Source: Thiobacillus sp. | GTDB taxonomy: Bacteria > Pseudomonadota > Gammaproteobacteria > Burkholderiales > Thiobacillaceae | Assembly (NCBI GenBank): GCA_020057245.1 | Contig: JAGVGD010000062.1 | Span: 1 to 34,223 of the forward strand | Reading direction: 5' to 3' | DNA length: 34,223 nucleotides | Shown here: piece after piece, positions 1 to 7,684 of the stretch | Position numbering within the stretch: position 1 is the stretch's first letter | Layout of the letters: every line of letters starts with the position of its first letter | Translations under genes and position numbers: made by a program | Notes under the pieces: model-generated | What the model was told of the DNA's origin: nothing | Seen by the model: only the letters and a program-made list of their open reading frames with translations | The model's database searches: none

Positions 1-131
1 GCCAGCAGCAAGGCCAGCGCCGGGCCCGCCGCCCCGCCGCTGCGTTTAACCCGTTGTCGCGCGGTTTCCGCCACCGGCACCATCATGCCTAAAGTCGTGT
101 TGTACACCAGCCGATAACGGTTGCGGTTCAT
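1..131 (-). CDS. TpsA-type exoprotein, N-terminal fragment (cut by window edge)
   Basis: Only the first 43 residues are inside the window. They begin MNRNRYRLVYNTTLGMMVPV and continue with a basic stretch and the start of a hydrophobic segment. This is the extended signal peptide region (ESPR) typical of large type V secretion exoproteins such as filamentous-haemagglutinin-like TpsA proteins. The start ATG follows a good ribosome site (GGAG, 6 nt upstream on the minus strand). The gene lies downstream of a tpsB gene on the same strand, so it should encode the passenger exported through that pore. The passenger domain itself is not visible, so adhesin versus toxin (CdiA/contact inhibition) cannot be decided here. 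Confidence 0.8.
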   Translation of the reverse strand, partial: MNRNRYRLVYNTTLGMMVPVAETARQRVKRSGGAAGPALALLL

Positions 132-224
132 GGTCTTCTCCTGATGACGGCGGGCACTTTAATGGCTGCGCGGGCGTCGGTCTTGTTTGCGTCGATTAAG
201 TTTTAATTACAACAGCGCGGAGAT

Positions 225-242
225 TTGAGCCGAACGGCTCAT
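225..242 (-). promoter_or_regulatory. 18-bp palindrome (operator family), upstream of tpsA
   Basis: Perfect 7-bp arms TGAGCCG / CGGCTCA around an AA spacer, about 95 bp before the tpsA start. It belongs to the palindrome family found at ten other places in the window. The conserved downstream box and -10 seen at other copies are not at the expected distance here, so its role at this site is less certain. Confidence 0.55.
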
Positions 243-306
243 GCTATTTCTTCCTGCTCGCGGCACGCCTTGCGGCAACATCGGCTTCCTGTTCCGGCGC
301 ATCGCA

Positions 307-1905
307 TCACCACGCATAACCCAGCCTGAAATCCGCACGGACATCGCCCGCTTCCACCTGGCTGACACCCTCGAATGGGTAGGCCAGATCCAGATAGCCC
401 GACACCCCGCCCCAACCCTTGAAGCGCAGGCCCAGGCCGGCGGACAGTAGATCGTACTGGTCGATCTGCCCGGGCAAGGCCTCAAGAACGCTCAGGCTGG
501 CGCCCTCGGCGAATGCATAGAAGATCAGCTCATCCAGCGTTTCCTTGCCGAGCGACGGGGTGCGCAACTCGATGCCCGCGACCAGGCCGTTATCGCCGGC
601 GGCGATCGATTCCGTGTAGCCGCGCACCGTGTCCACGCCACCTGCGCTGAATTGTTCGTTCGAGATAAGCGGGCCGCTGGCGGCCTGGCCCAGCACACGC
701 CCAAACAGGCTCCAGCCGTTTTCGAGCTGATGAGTGTGCTTCACCTCCAGACGCAGGAAGGCATAGTTCGCTTCGGCCATCCAGCGCTTGCAGGCGAACT
801 CGTTGAGGTACACCCCCGGCAGGCATTCCACTTCCTCGTCCGCCAGGCCGCGCAGGCTGAAGTTCAGCGCCGAAGTGAACTGGGTCATGCTTCGCGCGGC
901 ATACAGATTGGCTTCGTAGCCCAGCGTGAAAGGCATGTAGGAAATCGGCGTGTCGACGCTGTCGGCCCCCAGCAGGGTGACGGTGTCGTTGAACTTTTTG
1001 TAATCCACTCCCAGGGTCAGGGTGTGGAAAAAGCCTTCGCGCGAACGCAGCGGCATGATGTAGCGCAGACCGGCGATCTTGCCGTCGCCGAGCACATTCA
1101 CGTCGCCCACGGCGGCCACATCGCTATTCGAAATCAGGCCATACACCGCCATGTAGTCGCCGCTGTCCAGCGGCCAGACATAGTTGGCGAGAAATACCGA
1201 GGTGTCTTCCGTATTTTCGGGCGCGGTCTGGAGCCCGATCGACAGGCTGTGCTCCTTCTGCCACAGGTTGTCGTAGCGCAGATTGGCCAGCAGGCGGGTG
1301 TGGCTGGTGTCGGCGGAATAGCGGTTGTTCAGCTCCACGCTGCCATGCACCGGCAAGCTATCGTCCACCTTCAGGTCGACCTCCACCTTGCCCGGCGACA
1401 CACCTGGGCGCAGCACCGGCGTCACTTTCCGGTCGCCGCCACGGTTCACCGCGGCCAGCTGCTTTTGCACATCCGGAAAATAAGGCACGCTGCCTTCGGC
1501 CAGCTCCGGCGTCTTCTCGCGGATGGCGCCCAGGCTGTAATAGCGCGAACCGGTCACCCGCAAGCGCTCCACCTGGCCCTCCGTCACCCGCAGCCGCACC
1601 ACGCCGTCCTTCACCTTCTGCTCGGGAATATCGACAAACACAGTGAGGTACCCGCTGCCCTGGTAGGCTTTTTCCAATGCGGTTCGCGCGGCCTCGACAT
1701 CCCCGATGTTCTTGTTTTCGCCCAGAAACGGATAGACCGTTTTCTCGATCTGCGCAGTCGACAAAACCGAATTGCCCTCCACCACGATTTCGAACAGATC
1801 GAAGCGGCCTTCCTCGGCGGCCTGCGCCTGCGCAAGGAAGAGCATGGCAAAGCTCGCCAGCAACAGCGCGGCAATAGAGGGCATACGGGACAGAAGCATG
1901 GGCAT
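307..1905 (-). CDS. TpsB outer-membrane transporter of a two-partner secretion system (ShlB/FhaC/HecB family)
   Basis: 532 residues, the usual TpsB size. A signal peptide ends near AQAQAAEE (about residue 30). A POTRA-type region (residues about 35-110, FDLFEIVVEGNSVLSTAQIEK onward) is followed by a second periplasmic segment and a C-terminal 16-strand-type barrel. The barrel contains the family signature VRGY (about residue 425), which marks the loop folded into the pore, and ends in an aromatic residue (LGYAW), as outer-membrane barrels do. It should bind the N-terminus of the TpsA protein encoded just downstream and export it across the outer membrane without ATP. The 175-bp gap to tpsA holds a palindrome of the window's operator family. 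A hairpin lies about 40 bp before the start. Confidence 0.93.
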   Translation of the reverse strand: MPMLLSRMPSIAALLLASFAMLFLAQAQAAEEGRFDLFEIVVEGNSVLSTAQIEKTVYPFLGENKNIGDVEAARTALEKAYQGSGYLTVFVDIPEQKVKDGVVRLRVTEGQVERLRVTGSRYYSLGAIREKTPELAEGSVPYFPDVQKQLAAVNRGGDRKVTPVLRPGVSPGKVEVDLKVDDSLPVHGSVELNNRYSADTSHTRLLANLRYDNLWQKEHSLSIGLQTAPENTEDTSVFLANYVWPLDSGDYMAVYGLISNSDVAAVGDVNVLGDGKIAGLRYIMPLRSREGFFHTLTLGVDYKKFNDTVTLLGADSVDTPISYMPFTLGYEANLYAARSMTQFTSALNFSLRGLADEEVECLPGVYLNEFACKRWMAEANYAFLRLEVKHTHQLENGWSLFGRVLGQAASGPLISNEQFSAGGVDTVRGYTESIAAGDNGLVAGIELRTPSLGKETLDELIFYAFAEGASLSVLEALPGQIDQYDLLSAGLGLRFKGWGGVSGYLDLAYPFEGVSQVEAGDVRADFRLGYAW

Positions 1906-1942
1906 TGCAATTCAATGATCAATAAAAACAACGAAGAAACAC

Positions 1943-1974
1943 TGCGCCATCGGCTCCGAAAAACCGATGGCGCA
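1943..1974 (-). other. Hairpin in the tpsB leader
   Basis: Perfect 11-bp arms (TGCGCCATCGG and its complement) around a 10-nt loop, ending 38 nt upstream of the tpsB start. On the minus strand the stem is followed by a T-rich tract (gtgtttcttcgttgttttt). It could act as a second terminator behind the PstS-like gene, or as an attenuator in the tpsB leader. The sequence alone does not decide. Confidence 0.5.
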
Positions 1975-1986
1975 AGGCTCCCGCAG

Positions 1987-2017
1987 AAAAAGCCACTCCC
2001 CGCCAGGCGGGGAGTGG
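1987..2017 (-). terminator. Rho-independent terminator of the PstS-like gene
   Basis: Perfect 12-bp inverted repeat CCACTCCCCGCC / GGCGGGGAGTGG separated by one base. On the minus strand it is followed by CTTTTT. It sits about 60 bp past the stop codon of the gene at 2079-3602. Confidence 0.85.
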
Positions 2018-2078
2018 AGATTCAAACAGGCGGCATTGCACCGCCCTCAGGCATCAAAGCCCGATTGTCAAACAGCGA

Positions 2079-3602
2079 TCAGTACTTGCGCACCATCGGT
2101 TTGCACATGTTGCCTTCGTGGCTGCCCAGCGCGGTGTGCGCTTCGTTGGTCGCGTTGGCGAAGGGGTTGTAAGCGTCAGGCAGCGCAGCGTAGGCGTTCA
2201 CCTTGCTGTTCAGCGCGATCTTGGCGGGGTCGCCCGAACGCTTGATCAGCTCATTCGTGAAGGACAGCTTGGTGCCGGCCAGCGCTGGGACGACGTCGCC
2301 CTGCACGTTGGTCACGCTGGCGTTGCGGTACTGCATGGTCAGCTCAACCGCGAAGTCCCAGGCGCCAGACAGCAGGTTGGCCTTGGACGGTGCAATACCG
2401 GTTGCGTCAACGGAACCCGTCTGGGTAGCCGGGGTAAAGCTGCCTGCGCCGTAGATGTTGCGGAAGGTCCAGCCGCTTTCGTTGCCGTAGCTGTCGGCCG
2501 ACAACACACCCATGGCCTTGAACGGGCTGCCCGAGTTGCTGAACTTGACGACGTAGTACTTGCCGTCGTCGGACTTGATGGTGTGATCGACGTGATTCTG
2601 CGCGTTCTTCAGGCAGTTGCGCACGTCACCCGAGGTCGAGTTGTTGACCACGGTGTAGCCAGCGGTCGGGTCGATCACGATGGCATTGGCCGCGTCAACG
2701 CCGGACTGGCCGCCGAGGCCGCTGGTGTTGTCGGTGTACATGCTGGTCGGAGGCTTCTGACCGTTGAAAGCCGACTCGCAGGGGAAGTTGTTGAAGAACC
2801 AGTTGTAGGAAGCCTGGGTGCCGGAGCCGTTGACGCGGCGGCAAACGACAACCTGGGTGTTGCCGCCGAGGGTGGCGTCGATCTGGGTCCAGTCCTGGAT
2901 GTTGCCCATCAGCATGTTGCCGTAGTCGGCGCGGGTGATCGCGGTGGTCAGCGGCACGTCGTTGGTGGCGACCAGGCCCATGATCACGGTGTTGACCGGC
3001 TTGATGGTCAGCTTGGCCACTTCGGCGGCGGAAAGTGCAGACTGGCCGAACTCGACGTTGTAGGGCGCCTTGAACAGCGACGGCGACACGTCGGACACGC
3101 CGAAGTCGCTCACCACGCCGTTGTTCAGCGCGGGGTTGGCGAAGTCGGGGCTCACGGGATCGAGGCCTTTGGTCGGGCAGAAGTAGTCGTAGACCTTGCC
3201 GGCATCACCTGCAGCCGCGCCGCCAACCACGCAGGAAGCGAAGTCCAGCGACTCAATACGCGAAGCGCGCGCAACCGGGTCGACGCCCCAGACCGAGCCG
3301 CCCTTGGAGCGCTTGACCAGCAGGATGGGGGTGTTGACGGCCACACCGGGAATGCCGGCCGCGGCCAGGCCATACCAGGCGCGATGTGCGAATGCCGACG
3401 CAGTAGCGGTGTCGCGGTAGGACTTGATGGTGGCGGGTTGCAACATTTCCTTCACCGAGCTCTCGACGAAGCCGTCGGGCGCGGTGGCGCCGGAAAGGAC
3501 GATCTTCTGCACGCCGGGAACCGCTTCCGGGGTCAGGGTGGCGAAAGCAGTAGGGGCAGCCAGGGCAACCGCCACGGCCAGCGAAATTTGATTCAGTTTC
3601 AT
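2079..3602 (-). CDS. Exported PstS-like substrate-binding protein
   Basis: 507 residues beginning MKLNQISLAVAVALAAPTAFA, a clear Sec signal peptide with cleavage near residue 21. The ribosome site AAGGAA lies 6 nt before the ATG. The mature part has the feel of a periplasmic phosphate-type binding protein: early VQKIVLSGATAPDGF, a central TDYxN-like block (ADYGNMLMGNIQDWTQI), then CRRVNGSGTQASYNWFF, similar to the ligand-loop region of PstS proteins. It is longer than PstS (about 320-350 residues) and lacks a lipobox. No permease or ATPase genes are adjacent, so it may be a surface or secreted phosphate-binding protein rather than an ABC transporter component. Ligand assignment is inference. 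It has its own terminator. Confidence 0.65.
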   Translation of the reverse strand: MKLNQISLAVAVALAAPTAFATLTPEAVPGVQKIVLSGATAPDGFVESSVKEMLQPATIKSYRDTATASAFAHRAWYGLAAAGIPGVAVNTPILLVKRSKGGSVWGVDPVARASRIESLDFASCVVGGAAAGDAGKVYDYFCPTKGLDPVSPDFANPALNNGVVSDFGVSDVSPSLFKAPYNVEFGQSALSAAEVAKLTIKPVNTVIMGLVATNDVPLTTAITRADYGNMLMGNIQDWTQIDATLGGNTQVVVCRRVNGSGTQASYNWFFNNFPCESAFNGQKPPTSMYTDNTSGLGGQSGVDAANAIVIDPTAGYTVVNNSTSGDVRNCLKNAQNHVDHTIKSDDGKYYVVKFSNSGSPFKAMGVLSADSYGNESGWTFRNIYGAGSFTPATQTGSVDATGIAPSKANLLSGAWDFAVELTMQYRNASVTNVQGDVVPALAGTKLSFTNELIKRSGDPAKIALNSKVNAYAALPDAYNPFANATNEAHTALGSHEGNMCKPMVRKY

Positions 3603-3616
3603 GAGATTTTCCTTGA

Positions 3617-3630
3617 ATTAACGCGTTAAT
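3617..3630. promoter_or_regulatory. 14-bp perfect palindrome before the PstS-like gene
   Basis: ATTAACGCGTTAAT, centred about 22 bp upstream of the start codon of the 2079-3602 gene. Its position next to the ribosome site suits a repressor operator. No regulator family can be named from it. Confidence 0.4.
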
Positions 3631-3660
3631 CGAAAAGGTCAAACATTCAGCGCAAGCGCT

Positions 3661-3691
3661 GGCAGCGGCCGGCACACACCGGCCTGCTGCC
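3661..3691 (-). terminator. GC-rich hairpin after PEP-CTERM gene
   Basis: Nested inverted repeat (GGCAGC ... GCTGCC enclosing GGCCGG ... CCGGCC with loop CACACA), starting 8 bp after the stop of the gene at 3700-4479. There is no strong T-run after it on the minus strand, so termination may be weak. Confidence 0.5.
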
Positions 3692-3699
3692 GCTCGCGT

Positions 3700-4479
3700 T
3701 CAGATCATCGAACGGCGACGGGCGGCCATGAAGCCGACCAGACCCAGACCGGCCAGCATCATGCCGTAGGTCTCGGCTTCGGGCACCGCGGCGGCGATCG
3801 TCAGGTTGCCGTTCATGTCCAGGTTGGCGAAAACCTGGCTGCCGCCCTGCTCAAGCGCGGCGTAAACGGAAGGGCTGTTGCGCACAGCGAAGGCACCGCT
3901 GGTTTGTGAAAGCAGGTACATGCCCAGATCGCTGCCGATCAGGCCGGTGCTGATGCCGTTGAATTCGGTACCCCAGCTGTCACCCCATTGGGCGCTGCCG
4001 GCGTAGGCAACGAAGGACGGGTCGGTGACGATGACCGAGTTGTTCGCACCGATCAGACCGTTGGCGTCGCCCAGAAACGTGTTACCGCTAGAACCCAGGT
4101 TCTTGAGCGTCAGGTTGGTGTCCGCGTCGCCGATGACGCTGGCGGTGGTGATGTAGCGGTGAAAGTCGGTGGCGGTGATGCCAGAGGTATCCATGGCGCC
4201 GATGGCGAAGACCAGACCGGACTGGTCGGCAGGCGCAACCTGGGACAGGAAGCTGGTCATGTTGGCGTCGGCGGCGAAACTGTACGACGCGCCGGACACG
4301 GCGATGCCGGCCAGGAAGTCGTTCATGGTGATGTTCAGGTCCAGGGTGTAGGACTTCTGGCCGACGCTGTCCAGAACGGTCATGAACAGCTCGCCGTTGT
4401 TGGTGTTACCGTCGACGATGGTTGCTTGAGCGGAACCGGCGGCCAGCATGGCGGCCAGGGCGATAAGTTTGAGTTTCAT
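3700..4479 (-). CDS. PEP-CTERM exported protein, function unknown
   Basis: 259 residues. The chosen ATG gives MKLKLIALAAMLAAGSAQA, a standard signal peptide, with AGGAG 6 nt upstream; a longer reading frame to 4674 lacks these signs. The C-terminus has the exosortase sorting signal VPEAETYGMMLAGLGLVGF followed by an arginine cluster (AARRRSMI). This directs membrane anchoring, cleavage and surface release by an exosortase not present in this window. The mature region is rich in small and polar residues with no recognised catalytic domain. The gene follows epsA on the same strand, with a 228-bp gap that contains an operator-type palindrome and a -10-like TAAAGT. Confidence 0.85.
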   Translation of the reverse strand: MKLKLIALAAMLAAGSAQATIVDGNTNNGELFMTVLDSVGQKSYTLDLNITMNDFLAGIAVSGASYSFAADANMTSFLSQVAPADQSGLVFAIGAMDTSGITATDFHRYITTASVIGDADTNLTLKNLGSSGNTFLGDANGLIGANNSVIVTDPSFVAYAGSAQWGDSWGTEFNGISTGLIGSDLGMYLLSQTSGAFAVRNSPSVYAALEQGGSQVFANLDMNGNLTIAAAVPEAETYGMMLAGLGLVGFMAARRRSMI

Positions 4480-4656
4480 GTAGTGCTCCTCTTGATTGAA
4501 AAGTAAGACCCAGATAGCTATGAAGCTTTCCGCCCCCCTGAGGGACAGGCCTGCCAGCGGGTGGAAAGCCGATCGGAAATCGTGTCTGCCTCTTTGCAGA
4601 CCACGCCACTTTAGGGGGCGTGAATGACATCCAATGGGGCGTAAACGGGCAAAAAA

Positions 4657-4674
4657 ATGAGCCGGACGGCTCAT
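4657..4674 (-). promoter_or_regulatory. Operator-type palindrome between epsA and a PEP-CTERM gene
   Basis: ATGAGCCGGACGGCTCAT, perfect 8-bp arms. On the minus strand, exactly 43 bp after it, stands TAAAGT (+ strand 4608-4613), a -10-like hexamer, with CATTC in between. That would place the transcription start near 4601, about 120 nt before the PEP-CTERM start. Because the palindrome is followed on the minus strand by seven T residues, it could equally serve as a terminator for epsA; both roles may apply. Confidence 0.6.
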
Positions 4675-4707
4675 GCGGGGGAGGGGTGAGCGGGGAGCAG
4701 TAAGCGG

Positions 4708-5505
4708 TCAGGCCTGGTGCTCCGCGACTGCTTCCTTTTCCTGCGCGCCTTGCGCGCGCAAAAACCCCAGCGCGATGGCCTTGGCTACGGCCTGGCCGCG
4801 GGTGCGGACGACCATTTTTTTCATGGCGTGGCGCAGATGGTTTTTCACGGTGAGCATGGAGAGCCCCAGGATGTCGGCGATTTCGTCGTTGGTCTTGCCG
4901 TCGCGCACCCAGGTGAGGACTTCGACTTCGCGCGGGGTGATGAGGCCGGCGGGGCGTTTGCTGTCGCCGTCGGCGCGCGCTTCGTTGGCGAGCACGCGCG
5001 CCAGGGTCACCAGCAGGTGCGGCAGCAGGATGTCGAGATACATTGCCAAGCGGCTGTCGAACGGCACGCGCACGCGCGAAAAGCCGGCATAACCCTTGAG
5101 CTGGCCGTTGATCCAGCTCATGCCGTGGAAGGCGAGATTTTTCAGTTCCAGATCGCCCAGCCGGGCGTGCCAGCCGCCGGCTTCGTCGTGCAGCGCGGCG
5201 ATCAGGCGCGGCTCGCCGTGGCCATGCCATTCCTGCGCCAGCTGCTGGATCAGGCCGTCGCCGGGATGGATGACGCGATGGTAATGGTCGTCCTTGAAAT
5301 AGCGGCAGGCGGTAAAACGCTCGTGCAATAAATAGCCGCTTTCATCGGCCACGCCGCACAGCAGGATTTCGTGCGGGATGAGCGCCTGTATCGGGCCATG
5401 CACCCAACTGAAAAAATGATGGCGCAAGCGCACTCGACGCGAGGCGAGCAGGATGCGCGCCAGATGGCCGCATTCCTCGTCGGTCAGTTCGTTTGCGATT
5501 TGCAT
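4708..5505 (-). CDS. epsA: LuxR-family transcriptional regulator, EpsA type (exosortase/PEP-CTERM-associated)
   Basis: 265 residues from the ATG with GGGAG just upstream; an in-frame ATG eight codons earlier has no better ribosome site. The N-terminal two thirds (LARILLASRRVRLRHHFFSW ... ALIPHEILLCG) match what I recall of the EpsA family of regulators found beside exosortase and exopolysaccharide clusters. The C-terminus (residues about 188-248, ITPREVEVLTWVRDGKTNDE onward) is a LuxR/NarL helix-turn-helix with the usual TVKNHL recognition segment. It lacks a receiver domain. The window contains many 18-bp palindromes, the site type expected for a LuxR dimer, in front of exported-protein genes, so it is the prime candidate for controlling them. 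A Pho-box-like pair lies upstream of its own start. The symbol is assigned by family resemblance. Confidence 0.8.
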   Translation of the reverse strand: MQIANELTDEECGHLARILLASRRVRLRHHFFSWVHGPIQALIPHEILLCGVADESGYLLHERFTACRYFKDDHYHRVIHPGDGLIQQLAQEWHGHGEPRLIAALHDEAGGWHARLGDLELKNLAFHGMSWINGQLKGYAGFSRVRVPFDSRLAMYLDILLPHLLVTLARVLANEARADGDSKRPAGLITPREVEVLTWVRDGKTNDEIADILGLSMLTVKNHLRHAMKKMVVRTRGQAVAKAIALGFLRAQGAQEKEAVAEHQA

Positions 5506-5544
5506 GCTGCTCCCCGGTTTGGGGGGCAAGCTTAGGCATGCGGG

Positions 5545-5562
5545 ATGACAGGGGCGTGACAG
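5545..5562 (-). promoter_or_regulatory. Pho-box-like direct repeat upstream of epsA
   Basis: On the minus strand two 7-mers, CTGTCAC and CTGTCAT, are separated by exactly 4 bp (GCCC). This is the repeat unit and spacing of a PhoB site (consensus CTGTCAT repeats with a 4-bp spacer), although the spacer is GC- rather than AT-rich. It lies about 40 bp before the epsA start. If real, epsA responds to phosphate starvation. Only one box pair is present. Confidence 0.5.
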
Positions 5563-5571
5563 TTGAAAGAT

Positions 5572-5675
5572 TCAGGGGTCAGGGGTCAGGATTCAGGGAA
5601 TGAGCGGATTCGCCGCGTTTCACGAATTCCAGAACGCGGCGAAGCCGCACAAAGCACCCTGACCCCTGACCCCTC
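5572..5675. repeat. Fold-back element with heptamer arms between divergent genes
   Basis: The left arm contains TCAGGGG heptamers (5572-5598) and the right arm their complement (CCCCTGA units, 5657-5675). Inside lies a strong hairpin: GCGG (5604-5607), CGCCGCGTT (5611-5619), AACGCGGCG (5633-5641) and CCGC (5645-5648) pair across a 13-nt loop. The whole 104-bp segment can fold on itself. It sits between epsA and the diguanylate cyclase gene, which diverge. The same heptamer forms a tandem array at 30611-30666, so this looks like a dispersed repeat family rather than a gene-specific site. Confidence 0.65.
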
Positions 5676-5721
5676 CACAGTCACAGTGCAGCAACATTTC
5701 CGCAATGTTTGCTGACTATGC

Positions 5722-7572
5722 TTGTCATCTTCCCCCCACCCCACGAGCCAAGATAAATTGCGCCAGCATCTGGAAGACATCCTGGACAACACGCGCCTGC
5801 TGACGCTGTTGCAGCCGATACTCGATCTGGCCGAGGGACGCGTGATGGGCTTCGAGGCGCTGTCGCGCGGGCCGTCGAACAGCCCGCTGCATGCGCCGCA
5901 GTCGCTGTTCAAGGTGGCCGAGCTGCATGGTCTGCAAATCCGGCTCGACTGGGTGTGCGTGCACTCGGCGCTGAAAACCTTTGCGCTGCTGAAGCTGCCG
6001 GGGCAGTTGTTCGTGAACCTGTCGCCGTGCAGCATGCTCGACGCGGCCTTTGCGCCGGTGCATCTCCTGGCGGCGCTGAAAGCAGTCGGCCTTCATAGCA
6101 GCCAGCTGGTGATCGAGATCACCGAAAATGCCTGCAATCTCGATTACGCGCTGTTGCGCGAAGCGGTGTCGCAGCTGCGTGCGGCGGGCATCGAGGTGGC
6201 GATGGACGATCTGGGCGAGGGCTTTTCCAGCCTGCGCCTGTGGTCGGAACTGAAGCCGGCCTTCGTCAAGATCGACAAGCATTTCATTGCGGGCATCCAT
6301 GAAGATCCGCACAAGATCCAGTTCGTGCGCTCGATCACGCAACTGGCCGGCGGCGCCAACACCCGCGTGATCGCCGAAGGCGTGGAGTCGGTGTCGGAAC
6401 TGGCGGTGCTGCAGGACATTGGCATCCGCCACGTGCAGGGCTATCTGATCGGCCGCCCCTCACCCACCCCGGCGCAATTGCCGCCACGCGAGGTGATGGC
6501 GGTGCTGCAATCCAGCACGGTCAGCGTGATGCCCTACCTGCGCGGCGCGGACGGCTCGCACGTTTCGGCGGAGCGGCTGGTGGTGCCTGCACCTTTTGTG
6601 ACGCCCCACACCACCAGTCAGGATGTGCTCGACCTGATGCTGAAGCATCCCGACCTGCACGCGGTGGCGGTGGTGGACAAAAGCATTCCGGTCGGCATCA
6701 TCCATCGCCCCGCCGTGCTCAACCGCTTTATCGGACTGTATGGCCGCGAGCTGTTCGGCAAGAAACCCTGCGCCGATTTCATGGATCCCGATCCGCTCAT
6801 CGTCGACAAGGCGACGCAGATCAACGAGTTGTCCGAGCTGGTGGTCAAAAAGGGCAAGGCCGCGTTCACTCAGGGCTTTGTGATCACCAGCATGGGGCGT
6901 TATCTGGGGCTGGGATCGGGGTTCGACCTGATGCGCGAGATCAGCGAAATGCAGATCATCGCCGCGCGCTACGCCAACCCGCTCACCGGCCTGCCCGGCA
7001 ATGTGCCGATCCAGGAACACATGGAATATCTGCTGAGCAACCAGCAGTATTTTGTCACGGCCTATTTCGATCTCGACCAGTTCAAGCCCTACAACGACGT
7101 CTACGGCTTTCGGCGCGGCGACGACATCATCCAGCTGCTCGCCCACATTCTGCGCGAAAGCTGCAATGCCGAACTGGACTTTATCGGCCACGTCGGCGGC
7201 GACGATTTCGTCGTGCTGTTCCAAAGTCTCGACTGGGAAGTACGCTGCCACGGCATGCTGGCGCGCTTCGACCGCGAACGCCTGGCGCTGTTCAGCCCCG
7301 AGCACGTCGAGACCGGCGGCTACCGCAGCGAAGACCGCCGCGGCGCGATGACTTTTCACCCGCTGGTGTCGCTGTCAATCGGCGCCGTGCTGATCGACCC
7401 TGCGCACTACCACCACTACCAGGAAGTCTCGCGCGCCGCCGCCGAAGCCAAGCACCACGCCAAACGCATCGACGGCAGCTGCCTGTTCGTCGACCAGCGC
7501 AAAACGCCATTCGGCCGCCGCCTCGCCAGCGAAACCGGCGAAGCCATCCTGCCCGAGTTGGATTGCGCGTAA
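5722..7572 (+). CDS. EAL-CBS-GGDEF protein (cyclic-di-GMP turnover)
   Basis: 616 residues, no membrane segment. The EAL phosphodiesterase domain comes first (about 13-255) and keeps the catalytic set: FEALSR (E45), FVNLSP, VIEITE, MDDLGEG, VKIDK, AEGVES and QGYLIGRP. A CBS-pair-like region (about 280-410) links it to a GGDEF domain (about 425-600) with DLDQFKPYND and the signature GGDDF (492-496) in place of GGDEF. No RxxD inhibition site precedes it. The phosphodiesterase half is probably active; the cyclase half could be active or sensory. The start is a TTG with no clear ribosome site, and a second TTG at 5758 is possible. Cyclic-di-GMP control fits the surface-protein and polysaccharide setting. 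Confidence 0.9.
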   Translation: MSSSPHPTSQDKLRQHLEDILDNTRLLTLLQPILDLAEGRVMGFEALSRGPSNSPLHAPQSLFKVAELHGLQIRLDWVCVHSALKTFALLKLPGQLFVNLSPCSMLDAAFAPVHLLAALKAVGLHSSQLVIEITENACNLDYALLREAVSQLRAAGIEVAMDDLGEGFSSLRLWSELKPAFVKIDKHFIAGIHEDPHKIQFVRSITQLAGGANTRVIAEGVESVSELAVLQDIGIRHVQGYLIGRPSPTPAQLPPREVMAVLQSSTVSVMPYLRGADGSHVSAERLVVPAPFVTPHTTSQDVLDLMLKHPDLHAVAVVDKSIPVGIIHRPAVLNRFIGLYGRELFGKKPCADFMDPDPLIVDKATQINELSELVVKKGKAAFTQGFVITSMGRYLGLGSGFDLMREISEMQIIAARYANPLTGLPGNVPIQEHMEYLLSNQQYFVTAYFDLDQFKPYNDVYGFRRGDDIIQLLAHILRESCNAELDFIGHVGGDDFVVLFQSLDWEVRCHGMLARFDRERLALFSPEHVETGGYRSEDRRGAMTFHPLVSLSIGAVLIDPAHYHHYQEVSRAAAEAKHHAKRIDGSCLFVDQRKTPFGRRLASETGEAILPELDCA

Positions 7573-7610
7573 GCGCGCGCCTTCCTTTTCCCGTTGCGTT
7601 TTTCGCACGC

Positions 7611-7636
7611 AAAAAAAAGCGAGCCCGAAGGCTCGC
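7611..7636 (-). terminator. Terminator of PEP-CTERM gene 7685-8227
   Basis: GCGAGCC / GGCTCGC stem with CGAA loop (TTCG on the minus strand), followed on the minus strand by eight T residues. Confidence 0.88.
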
Positions 7637-7684
7637 CAAGCAAGACATCAACCGGCGCAAACCGGCTGATTCCCGGAGAATGGA

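Noticed and set aside
652-2172. Long + strand open frames opposite tpsB and the PstS-like gene (652-2172, 2118-3629)
   Set aside because: They overlap well-supported minus-strand genes, have no ribosome sites, and run through the terminator region between them.
4595-4612. Sigma-54 promoter before the PEP-CTERM gene (TGGCGTGGTCTGCA on the minus strand)
   Set aside because: The GG and GC elements are 10 instead of 12 bases apart; sigma-54 control of PEP-CTERM genes is known elsewhere but not supported here.
4657-4674. All palindromes of the operator family being plain terminators
   Set aside because: Only the 4657 copy is followed by a T-run on the minus strand; others have none, lie in front of genes, and keep fixed spacing to a -10-like box.
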